64,000 nt of DNA from Propionispira raffinosivorans DSM 20765 (GTDB lineage: Bacteria; Bacillota; Negativicutes; Selenomonadales; Selenomonadaceae), in contig NZ_KB905846.1 in the NCBI RefSeq assembly GCF_000381065.1, positions 1 to 64,000 of the forward strand, written 5' to 3'. Under the pieces are notes generated by a model. The model did not search any database and was not told the DNA's origin. It saw only the letters and a program-made list of their open reading frames with translations. This document shows, piece after piece, positions 9,462-16,094 of this stretch; position 1 is the first letter of the stretch; the number at the start of each line of letters is the position of its first letter. The position numbers and the translations under genes are program-made.

Positions 9462-10475
9462 TCAGATAGATCTTTCCCGTTCATGTTCCTGATTACGCAT
9501 ATTTGCTTTAGATTCAACACGAAAAAGCACTTTTCTTGGTTTTTTAATACTAATTTTATTATCAAAATCCTTATCCTGAATGGATGGCAATCTTTTTCCC
9601 TTCACTAGCTCAGATATACGCTGAACCACTTGGTGCTGCTCTACTGTTTGGTTTTCTTCCTGTGTTCCTCTTTCTACAGCCTGACGTTTCTTTTCCAGTG
9701 GTGAAAGATTTAAAATGCTTTCTTTCTTCAACTGCAAATATTGAGTACCTTTATGAAAAATGGAAGAAGTTTTTTGAACAGCCTGATCTACCATGCTATA
9801 GGCCTTATCTTGAACTGCAGTTTTTATTTTATCTGGCATTTCCTGAATACCAGTATAAACTTGTTTCACCTGCTCTCGCGCCTCTTTCCATAAAGCAGTC
9901 GCAATGACCGGCTTTTGCCAACGAATATCCGCGCGGAGATTTTCTATATCAGAAACAAACTTTTTGCTACTAGCCACTAATTTCTGCATTTTTTCTGGCG
10001 AACTACCTTTTGTCTGTTCCTGTATCTGCTCAATAATATTTTTGATTTGTTCCATTTCTCGCTGAACCTGCCACTCACGCTCTATAAGTTTTTCATATTC
10101 CATTTGTAGAAAAACACTCGCCTGTTGAAAAGAATCTACCGTTTTATCCGAAGTAGCCATAACGTCTTTCTCAGAATTTGCGTTTTCCTGCACAGCCTGT
10201 AAATTCTGCAAATTTTCCTTGATAGCCTCATGTTTCGGTTCATATTCCAACCAAGTTTCTGGCGATGGTACATAATCCTGCTCAGCCTGCGAAAACTGAT
10301 CCATCTTTTCATACAAATTGTCAGAGGCCTTACTTATATCACGGCACACGGTTTCCGGGGACTTATCAATCCTAGCCTGTACACTTTTTTCCATATCCCG
10401 TTTTAGTTGACTGCCAAGATTACCATAATTCTGCGCATCGGCTTCATCTATCATCTGCCATAAATCTTTTTCCAT
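9462..10475 (-). CDS. Coiled-coil protein of unknown function (plasmid-type)
   Basis: A 337-residue, charged, Gln/Glu/Lys-rich protein with long heptad-like stretches around residues 100-180 and a basic end. There is no signal peptide, membrane segment or known catalytic motif. It is the last gene of the ardC-side unit of the plasmid-like module; the start has a GGGAGAAAA site. Such proteins are common beside ArdC on conjugative elements, where they are of unknown role. Confidence 0.6.
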   Translation of the reverse strand: MEKDLWQMIDEADAQNYGNLGSQLKRDMEKSVQARIDKSPETVCRDISKASDNLYEKMDQFSQAEQDYVPSPETWLEYEPKHEAIKENLQNLQAVQENANSEKDVMATSDKTVDSFQQASVFLQMEYEKLIEREWQVQREMEQIKNIIEQIQEQTKGSSPEKMQKLVASSKKFVSDIENLRADIRWQKPVIATALWKEAREQVKQVYTGIQEMPDKIKTAVQDKAYSMVDQAVQKTSSIFHKGTQYLQLKKESILNLSPLEKKRQAVERGTQEENQTVEQHQVVQRISELVKGKRLPSIQDKDFDNKISIKKPRKVLFRVESKANMRNQEHERERSI

Positions 10476-10505
10476 AACGATTTTCTCCCTTCAAATTCAA
10501 AAGGT

Positions 10506-10518
10506 GTCCATTATGGGC
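10506..10518. promoter_or_regulatory. Palindromic site GTCCATTATGGGC (copy 1)
   Basis: Lies in the 52-base gap between ardC and the coiled-coil gene. It differs by one base from the palindrome at 11982-11994 and by two from that at 12108-12120. It is a candidate operator for a module regulator such as the ParB- or Rep-like protein. Confidence 0.5.
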
Positions 10519-10527
10519 CCCCTTACA

Positions 10528-11613
10528 TCATCGTGCCAATTCTGTCTGTTTTGGCTTATCCTTTAACGAAACTTGCAATTTTTGTTTCCGTTGCTGTCGA
10601 TTTTTCTTCTCCATTGCCCGATCCGCAATCTCCTGAAACGGTGATACCTTTGTCGTTTCCTTGACCTCTTTACTAACCAGTACTTCCTTACCATTTTCCA
10701 ACGTTTTTGGCGCCACTTGTTCAAGTCCTTTCAATAGCATGTTCTTCTCAATGTAATCGGTCATTTCTTGTGCCTTAGAAGCTGCCCTATACAATTCATT
10801 GGGATCATCTTTTAAAACTTTGGCCCAAGACTGCAAATATGCAGCATGATTCTCATAATGCTTTTCATCAAATTTAATCCCATATTCCTGCTGCAAAAAC
10901 GTAGAGGCAAGCTCGGCCCTTAGTTCTTCTTTGGCATATTCACTTTTTTCAAAATTGAACATATCCCGGTTCATCCGGGTAGAATGTCCGGTACTATGGG
11001 CAATTTCATGCGCACAAGTCGCATAAAAGCCGTCCAGGGTCTTAAATATTTCTCGCGGCAATACATGGATTTCATCTGTCGTAGGGCTATAAAAATTTCG
11101 ATTGCTCTGATCAAAGAAAATTTTTGCCTCACTGTTTTTCAGCATATTTTCCATATATCTATTTTTCTCATTCTCATCAATGGTCAACCGATGCTCTGGC
11201 GGAACCCCTTCCATTTGCTGTGCATTGAATACTGTATAGAATTTAACCATGGGACGATCCAACTCTTTAAGTTTTTTCTCTTCTTCGCCCGTTTCTGGAT
11301 TTAATTCCTTGACGGAAATGGATTTCGACCACCATTCAATATGCGTTCCCTTTTCGCCTTTTTTGACCTGCCAACCTTTTTCCTGCGCCTGCTTATAGGT
11401 GCACCAACGACTATCTGTATAACCTTTGTCCTCCACTGCAATCATCAGTCGCATACGGTTAAGCCCACGATAGGATGCACCAAGCGCCATATTATGCGCT
11501 GGTCTGCCAAAGTGCTCAGAATCCCAAAAGAACGGCTTTCCTGCCTCAATATCTTTTATTACTTTTTCCACAAGAGCATTCCGCTGCTCTTGCACATGCT
11601 CTGGTAACGCCAT
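10528..11613 (-). CDS. ArdC-type antirestriction protein with zincin-like protease domain
   Basis: A 361-residue protein. The N-terminal ~130 residues are the ArdC-type single-strand DNA-binding domain (RNALVEKVIKDIEAGKPFFW, then TYKQAQEKGWQVKKGEKG). The second half is a zincin domain with HEIAH at 202-206 and a nearby HSTRMNRD. ArdC proteins enter recipient cells with conjugative plasmids and protect incoming DNA from restriction. The C-terminal ~50 residues are basic. It starts 11 bases after a 38-residue gene, in the same unit. The family is a strong marker of a plasmid or conjugative element. Confidence 0.82.
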   Translation of the reverse strand: MALPEHVQEQRNALVEKVIKDIEAGKPFFWDSEHFGRPAHNMALGASYRGLNRMRLMIAVEDKGYTDSRWCTYKQAQEKGWQVKKGEKGTHIEWWSKSISVKELNPETGEEEKKLKELDRPMVKFYTVFNAQQMEGVPPEHRLTIDENEKNRYMENMLKNSEAKIFFDQSNRNFYSPTTDEIHVLPREIFKTLDGFYATCAHEIAHSTGHSTRMNRDMFNFEKSEYAKEELRAELASTFLQQEYGIKFDEKHYENHAAYLQSWAKVLKDDPNELYRAASKAQEMTDYIEKNMLLKGLEQVAPKTLENGKEVLVSKEVKETTKVSPFQEIADRAMEKKNRQQRKQKLQVSLKDKPKQTELAR

Positions 11614-11624
11614 ATCCTCACCCC

Positions 11625-11741
11625 CTAACGTTTTGCGTTTTCCTCATCGGATTCCTGCGCCAATTCCTCTTGCTCTTCCTCAGTCAGCACTTGTTCATTT
11701 AGTTCCATTCCGTAATCTTCCATCGGTTTTTCCGCCTTCAT
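11625..11741 (-). CDS. Small acidic protein, 38 residues
   Basis: An ATG at 11739-11741 preceded by a near-perfect AGGAGGTG site opens a 38-codon frame ending at the TAG at 11625-11627. The product is very rich in Glu (runs such as TEEEQEELAQES) and lacks hydrophobic segments. It sits tightly between the 55-residue gene and ardC, so the three are probably co-transcribed. Function unknown; I do not recognise the family. Confidence 0.65.
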   Translation of the reverse strand: MKAEKPMEDYGMELNEQVLTEEEQEELAQESDEENAKR

Positions 11742-11747
11742 CGCACT

Positions 11748-11915
11748 TCACCTCCTGCTTTTGGTATCTTTTTTTATCACAATTTCGACCTTTTCCTCAT
11801 CAAATTTCAAACTCAAAACATAGGCATTATCATACCAAATGAGCTCATTATCCTTGAATACACCGCGATTGGTCGATATAATTCTTCTCCCATTTTCAAT
11901 AAACTCCACCCTCAT
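11748..11915 (-). CDS. Small protein, 55 residues, unknown function
   Basis: An ATG at 11913-11915 opens a 55-codon frame with ordinary amino-acid make-up (starts MRVEFIENGRRIISTNRG, ends KSRR) and a beta-strand-rich look. Its TGA at 11748-11750 lies six bases before the next small gene, and its last codons supply that gene's ribosome site. Its own ribosome site is weak, and a 12-codon frame ends right at its start, which may couple translation. No family recognised. Confidence 0.55.
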   Translation of the reverse strand: MRVEFIENGRRIISTNRGVFKDNELIWYDNAYVLSLKFDEEKVEIVIKKDTKSRR

Positions 11916-11981
11916 TCAATCCACATCCTTGACCAGCACATTGATTTTCCCCATAAAAAATCATTACAAACCGAATCGTGT

Positions 11982-11994
11982 GTCCATTATGGAC
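11982..11994. promoter_or_regulatory. Palindromic site GTCCATTATGGAC (copy 2)
   Basis: A perfect 13-bp palindrome 67 bases upstream of the 55-residue gene. It is the same motif as at 10506 and 12108, and a candidate operator for the ardC unit. Confidence 0.55.
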
Positions 11995-12100
11995 CCCCAA
12001 ACGAATCGACGTATCCTAAGAAGCAGGGGCAAAATCGGTCGTTTTTATACGGCAACGCTGGCCCCCCACCTACCCCAAGATTAAATTTGACTACAGTCAG

Positions 12101-12127
12101 TCAAGGTGTCCATAATGGACACCTTGA
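12101..12127. promoter_or_regulatory. 27-bp perfect palindrome around GTCCATAATGGAC (copy 3)
   Basis: The 13-base left arm (TCAAGGTGTCCAT) is exactly repeated in reverse complement around one central base. It begins 32 bases past the stop of the replication-type gene. It is the longest and most symmetrical copy of the motif. Confidence 0.6.
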
Positions 12128-12159
12128 ATTCCAGGCATTCACACCGGACTCTTTTCATC

Positions 12160-13332
12160 CTACTCTTTTTTATATTTTGCAAGAAAAGCGTGAAATGGAC
12201 TATTTTCAGGAATTTCAAATTGATTTGCTTCCTCTTCTGCTTCTCGTTCCAGAGCAACTATTTGTTGCCGTTCTATCTCCGCCATTTTTTCTCGCATAGC
12301 AGCTTTCTTTTCCTCCTGAAGCTGTTTAAACGCAGCTGGAGCATCAACATATCCTTCCCGCAACGCCATATGCAGCCAACCTGCAGGATTATTTATCTTC
12401 CCTTTTTGCAATGCCCTTTTCAAAAGTTCCCATTGCTGTTCAACTGCCTCAAGACCGTATTCAGCAATAAATTTCTTTGCAGTAGCAAGCATAATACCAT
12501 AGCTTGGCATTACAAAAAGTAAGCGATCCAGTGAATATTTTATGTTAACCATATCTCCAACAACAGTTTCCTCATTCCTGTCTGTTGTTGTTTTTTCTGA
12601 GAATTCTCTGTTGTTATTCTCTGGTATTGGTGAGGACAGATTGTCCGATTCCATAGGGACAAAATGACCGGATGGATTTGGACAACTTGTCCCTATGAAA
12701 CAATCATTTTGGGCATTCTCCGCCAAAGAACCCGGCAAGCCTTGAATTTCCTCACAAGGACAATTTGTCCCTATGGACTGGTCACTAACGGAAGCACCTC
12801 CCATAGTATCTGCAGACCCTTGATCTTCCTCATGTGGACATTTTGTCTCTATGGATCGGTCACTAACAGAATCATCGCCCAAAGTACCCGTAACCCCTTG
12901 ATTTTCTTTACGAGGACAATTTGTCCCTATGAACTGGTCATCAACAAAATCATCATTTTTTCCGGATACATCTGGCTCCGATTTTTCATGATCTTCCGGC
13001 TGCTCTTTCTCTACCCGTTCCAGCGCAACATAATCAATCGTGTACCACTTTGTGCGATCATATCCTTTTTGATTATAATTACCAGATATAACCAATTTTT
13101 GCTTTTCTAAATTTGAAATTGTTCGTGATAAAGTCTTCTGCGACCAAAACGGAAATTGCTTTGACCAGTCCGCCATGGTGTTATATACCCATTGCCGACC
13201 ATCGATAATATTTTTACTGCGATCCACCCAATAATGCAGTTGCTGTATAAAAAGCGCTTCATTCAAGCCGATTTTTACTGCAAGGCTGGGCAGGCACATC
13301 AAAGGAAACTCATTGATCAATAATTTACTCAT
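12160..13332 (-). CDS. Winged-helix replication-initiator-type protein with internal repeats
   Basis: A 390-residue protein. Residues 1-105 form a winged-helix domain (LPSLAVKIGLNEALFIQQLHYW, then WVYNTMADWSKQFPFWS) as in replication proteins of Firmicute plasmids and phages. Residues ~355-390 are a charged helix. Between ~260 and 340 is a DnaD-like piece with INNPAGWLHMALREGY. The centre (about 132-218) holds four repeats with exactly 26-residue spacing: DQFIGTNCP, DRSIETKCP, DQSIGTNCP and DCFIGTSCP. At DNA level the repeats carry palindromes (see 12634-12926), recalling plasmid families whose origin lies inside the rep gene. It lies downstream of parA-parB; the start has a GGGGGAGAG site. 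A replication role is inference from the domain type and neighbours. Confidence 0.65.
   Translation of the reverse strand: MSKLLINEFPLMCLPSLAVKIGLNEALFIQQLHYWVDRSKNIIDGRQWVYNTMADWSKQFPFWSQKTLSRTISNLEKQKLVISGNYNQKGYDRTKWYTIDYVALERVEKEQPEDHEKSEPDVSGKNDDFVDDQFIGTNCPRKENQGVTGTLGDDSVSDRSIETKCPHEEDQGSADTMGGASVSDQSIGTNCPCEEIQGLPGSLAENAQNDCFIGTSCPNPSGHFVPMESDNLSSPIPENNNREFSEKTTTDRNEETVVGDMVNIKYSLDRLLFVMPSYGIMLATAKKFIAEYGLEAVEQQWELLKRALQKGKINNPAGWLHMALREGYVDAPAAFKQLQEEKKAAMREKMAEIERQQIVALEREAEEEANQFEIPENSPFHAFLAKYKKE
12634..12926. repeat. Five GGACA-N3-TGTCC palindromes, mostly 78 bp apart (iteron-like)
   Basis: The palindromes lie at 12634-12646, 12680-12692, 12758-12770, 12836-12848 (last base changed) and 12914-12926. 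The last four are spaced exactly 78 bp. Four are followed by a CTATGrA-type stretch, and an inverted copy of that stretch lies at about 12650-12670. All are inside the replication-type gene, where they encode its 26-residue repeats. Such arrays in a rep gene usually mark a replication origin or partition site. Confidence 0.65.
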
Positions 13333-13359
13333 TTTCTTCTCTCCCCCAACTGCAGATCA

Positions 13360-14505
13360 TTAATTATTCATGGTATTTGCGACTTGAAAGTTTTTCGAAT
13401 GCTCACAGGGCCGATCACAATCATCACAACATTCTTTGCACCGTTCCGGGCAATGAGATTCATCTAAATAGTCCAAGACCTCTTTTATAACCTTGACACG
13501 TGCCTGCCACTCCTGACACTCTTCTTCTGTTTTATCAGCAGTTTCTACGGAAAGCCGTTGTTCAGCGTCTTTTAATTTCTCAGCAATCTCCTGCTGAAGC
13601 CAAATTTTTGCAGCTATATTTTTATCTGCATCGTTTTTTTGCGTTTGGCCAAACAATTTTGTCTGACCTTCATCCTCTAATTCACATTCTGTTGGACTCT
13701 CTTTTACAACAGGAGTAAAGTCATTTTTAGACACAACGACTTTTTTCTTTTCCTCTTTTACCGCCTGCACCGTAACGTCTTCGCCCCGGTCTTTAATTGC
13801 TTCAAGCACCGAATTTTGCTCTTCAGTATCCATACTTGCCAATTCTGCTGCAGCTGTAGCCGTAATATTTCCTGCATCAACCTCGACTTTAACTTCATCT
13901 GAAACCTTCCGTATGGCCTCTTTACGCTGCAAGGAAGTCTCCGAAATGCCAAGGATATTAGCAAAATAAGGCCGAAACTTACCGTCAATATTTCCTGCCG
14001 CCTTCTGATAATCATAAAGTTTCTTGATAATTGGCTTAATCAATGCAATTTCATCGGCTTCCTGCGAAGGAGTTAGATTCCTGCGCTGCCCTTTATTCGG
14101 AAATACGATATTTAGCGTTTCCATTTCGTCGTCCGTTATGGCATCCTCAAAATCATTGATAATTTCTCGTGTAATAGTCGGGACCATTTGATTATCTGTC
14201 ATACCTTGCTCCAAGCGGTAAAGCTGGGCCAAGCGGCGGCGATGGCCGCTGGTAATCATAAATCTGCCATCATCCATCGTCGTTAAAATAATTGGCTCTA
14301 TATTATGGGTAAGCTGAATCATCATTGCCAGCTCTTCAATATTATCCAGACTGTACATTTCATTTTTAGGATTTGGCACTAGTTCATGAACGTCTCGCAT
14401 GATAATTTTTTCCGTAGCTTGGAGCTCATTTCTACTGCTGCCTTGCACCGGTTGAGAATTTTTATTTAAAAGCTTTGCAATTAAACTTACTGACTGTTTT
14501 TTCAT
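13360..14505 (-). CDS. ParB-like partition protein with Cys-rich C-terminus
   Basis: A 381-residue protein. Around residues 30-100 is the ParB/Srx-type N-domain with SGHRRRLAQL in place of the usual GERR-type box. It is followed by a helix-turn-helix region (ILGISETSLQRKEAIRK). The tail is unusual: the last ~25 residues hold six Cys in a C-x3-C-x2-CC-x2-C-x3-C pattern, likely to bind metal. It starts four bases after parA ends, so they form one operon. ParB proteins load at centromere sites; the palindromes in this module are candidates. Confidence 0.78.
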   Translation of the reverse strand: MKKQSVSLIAKLLNKNSQPVQGSSRNELQATEKIIMRDVHELVPNPKNEMYSLDNIEELAMMIQLTHNIEPIILTTMDDGRFMITSGHRRRLAQLYRLEQGMTDNQMVPTITREIINDFEDAITDDEMETLNIVFPNKGQRRNLTPSQEADEIALIKPIIKKLYDYQKAAGNIDGKFRPYFANILGISETSLQRKEAIRKVSDEVKVEVDAGNITATAAAELASMDTEEQNSVLEAIKDRGEDVTVQAVKEEKKKVVVSKNDFTPVVKESPTECELEDEGQTKLFGQTQKNDADKNIAAKIWLQQEIAEKLKDAEQRLSVETADKTEEECQEWQARVKVIKEVLDYLDESHCPERCKECCDDCDRPCEHSKNFQVANTMNN

Positions 14506-14509
14506 CGTT

Positions 14510-15259
14510 TCATTCCCCCGCTAAAAGTTCTTTTAAAAACTGCACAAGATCCCGTGCAAAGCCACAATTGGGCGAATACTCGAAAATAGATTTTCTTTCT
14601 TCTGCCGACGCTTCCAGCTTGTCTTTTGTATAACGAATTCTTGTCCTAAATAAGGGGAATTGACTTCCTAATAGATCAATGCAACGGAACCCATGTGGGG
14701 TAGAAGAAAATTTATTAAGAAGGCAGCCACGAAATCGTAGTGCAGTATTATATTCCTTAATTGCTTCTATATAGTCGACCATCTGCGAAACGCCGCGAAT
14801 GCCATAAATATCCGGTGTTGTCACAATAATAACTTCATCACTGGCTACCAAGGCATTGATGACAGAGGCATTAATTGTCGGAGGATTATCAATAAGACAA
14901 ACATCATAATTTTCAGCAACCTGTTTTAATGATTCTTTTAAAATGGTTTGCTGCACAATCTCTTCATCCTTTATGACGGCCACATTGGCATCCAGTAAAG
15001 CGGCACCGCTGGCAACAATGTCAATTTGGGGATACCGCGTAGGCTGGATAACTTCCTGAATATCTGACTTGCCTAACAGGATATCTGCCAATGATTTTTC
15101 CGGATCTGCATCAAAGAACTGCGAGTCATTGCCTTGATCGTCATTATCTATGACCAAAACTCTTAAATCACAGCTTTCTGCTATGGCATACGCCATATTA
15201 ACGGTAATCGTTGTTTTGCCAACGCCGCCTTTTTTGTTGATGAACGAAAATATTTTCAT
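14510..15259 (-). CDS. parA: ParA/Soj-type partition ATPase
   Basis: A 249-residue P-loop ATPase with the deviant Walker A KKGGVGKTT near residues 9-17, VIDNDDQGND near 40, and CLIDNPPT as Walker B. The length is normal for chromosomal or short plasmid ParA, with no N-terminal DNA-binding extension. With the downstream parB-like gene it should segregate the replicon. The upstream region contains an inverted repeat (ATTTGTT-TAT-AACAAAT, 15338-15354) that may be an operator, and a divergent small-RNA candidate. Confidence 0.85.
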   Translation of the reverse strand: MKIFSFINKKGGVGKTTITVNMAYAIAESCDLRVLVIDNDDQGNDSQFFDADPEKSLADILLGKSDIQEVIQPTRYPQIDIVASGAALLDANVAVIKDEEIVQQTILKESLKQVAENYDVCLIDNPPTINASVINALVASDEVIIVTTPDIYGIRGVSQMVDYIEAIKEYNTALRFRGCLLNKFSSTPHGFRCIDLLGSQFPLFRTRIRYTKDKLEASAEERKSIFEYSPNCGFARDLVQFLKELLAGE

Positions 15260-15311
15260 AAATTTTTCAAGTCCTTTCGCTTAATTTTTCTATACAAATC
15301 AAGCGAAAATC

Positions 15312-15398
15312 TGCTATAATTAATCTTAGAGAATGAGATTTGTTTATAACAAATTTTCACGTCAAGCGCTATCAGCGGCCAACTGATAGCGCTTTTTT
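15312..15398 (+). ncRNA. Putative small RNA divergent from parA
   Basis: An extended -10 promoter (TGC-TATAAT, 15312-15320) on the plus strand is followed by a hairpin with perfect 12-bp arms (15364-15375 and 15383-15394), a 7-nt loop and a six-T run to 15398. The predicted transcript is about 70 nt. No reading frame of note lies inside. The -35 box is weak. It lies between parA and a small unknown gene, both on the minus strand, so the terminator serves neither gene. A role in copy control is a guess. Confidence 0.45.
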
Positions 15399-15409
15399 CA
15401 TACCCATTT

Positions 15410-15847
15410 TTATCTACCCTTGATCCTTACTAACGTATCTTCCATCTTCATATCTGGACGTTCCGTAAAATAGTAATCCTCACTATATTCAATAGACGTT
15501 GGAAGCCAGGTCATCCATTCTTCTTCATCCGAGAAATATGGTACATAAACCTCACAACCGCTTCCACACGCGAATTCAATATCTGTGCCTTCCATTTCGA
15601 ACCGACCTGCTGAATTTCGGACTAATCGCCCTTTCTTTCCTATAGCTGCAAACATCTGCTTTAAACGCCAATCGCTTTCATCGAAAGCATTACTGCCTAA
15701 GCTCAGCAAATGTTTCACATAAGTACGTTCCTCTTCTGTTGCATTCTCCGGATTGAATTCGTTCTGAATCCATGCCAAATCATCAACAAGTTTCCTAATC
15801 ATTGGAGCAGCCTTTCTAAATCGTTCAATCATGCCCTGCCTTAACAT
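15410..15847 (-). CDS. Unknown protein, 145 residues
   Basis: I do not recognise this family. The frame extends upstream to 15928, but AAGGAGG lies eight bases before the ATG at 15845-15847 and the upstream part overlaps an inverted repeat, so the shorter form is chosen. The product is soluble, mixed in charge, with a helical N-half and an acidic C-half rich in Tyr/Trp (YVPYFSDEEEWMTWLP). It is the outermost gene of the plasmid-like module, next to the core gene rlmD. Confidence 0.6.
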   Translation of the reverse strand: MLRQGMIERFRKAAPMIRKLVDDLAWIQNEFNPENATEEERTYVKHLLSLGSNAFDESDWRLKQMFAAIGKKGRLVRNSAGRFEMEGTDIEFACGSGCEVYVPYFSDEEEWMTWLPTSIEYSEDYYFTERPDMKMEDTLVRIKGR

Positions 15848-15883
15848 TTTCTGTTCCTCCTTCGCTAAAAACGGATAAAAAAA

Positions 15884-15916
15884 TAGACGTTCAATATTAT
15901 CAAATATCAAACGTCT
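15884..15916. promoter_or_regulatory. Inverted repeat TAGACGTT / AACGTCTA
   Basis: Perfect 8-bp arms separated by 17 AT-rich bases, 37-69 bases upstream of the start chosen for the 145-residue protein. The position fits an operator over that gene's promoter. Confidence 0.4.
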
Positions 15917-15985
15917 AAAACTAAACACTTATGCTATTGTAGAATAATTAATCCACTTGCTCCTAATAAAAATTAACGTGTCTAC

Positions 15986-16090
15986 TCACACCAGATGTAA
16001 CCGTACTTCCACTTTTATGAACTCTTCAATCACTTTTTTGAGCTCTCCATCCTTATTTTTCTTAAAGCGAAAATGTGGCTGGAAGTACGG
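15986..16090 (-). other. Junction region with inverted repeat and open-frame remnant
   Basis: Arms 16001-16011 and 16080-16090 (CCGTACTTCCA / TGGAAGTACGG) are perfectly complementary. Between the rlmD stop and 15986 a minus-strand frame stays open for about 40 codons with protein-like content (HFRFKKNKDGELKKVIEEF) but no start. It may be the remnant of a gene cut at the core/accessory boundary, or an attachment region. Confidence 0.35.
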
Positions 16091-16094
16091 AAAA

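Larger units (their letters stand above)
11916..12159. other. Intergenic regulatory region of the plasmid-like module
   Basis: This 244-base gap holds two copies of the GTCCATWATGGAC palindrome, with a more GC-rich stretch (about 12000-12085) between them that includes C-runs. It separates the replication-type gene from the small-gene/ardC unit and could hold that unit's promoter, an origin or an oriT. I could not match it to a known nick site. Confidence 0.5.

Noticed and set aside
12634..12926. CRISPR array
   Set aside because: The regular 78-bp period lies within an open reading frame, and the units are full repeats without unique spacers; no cas genes are near.
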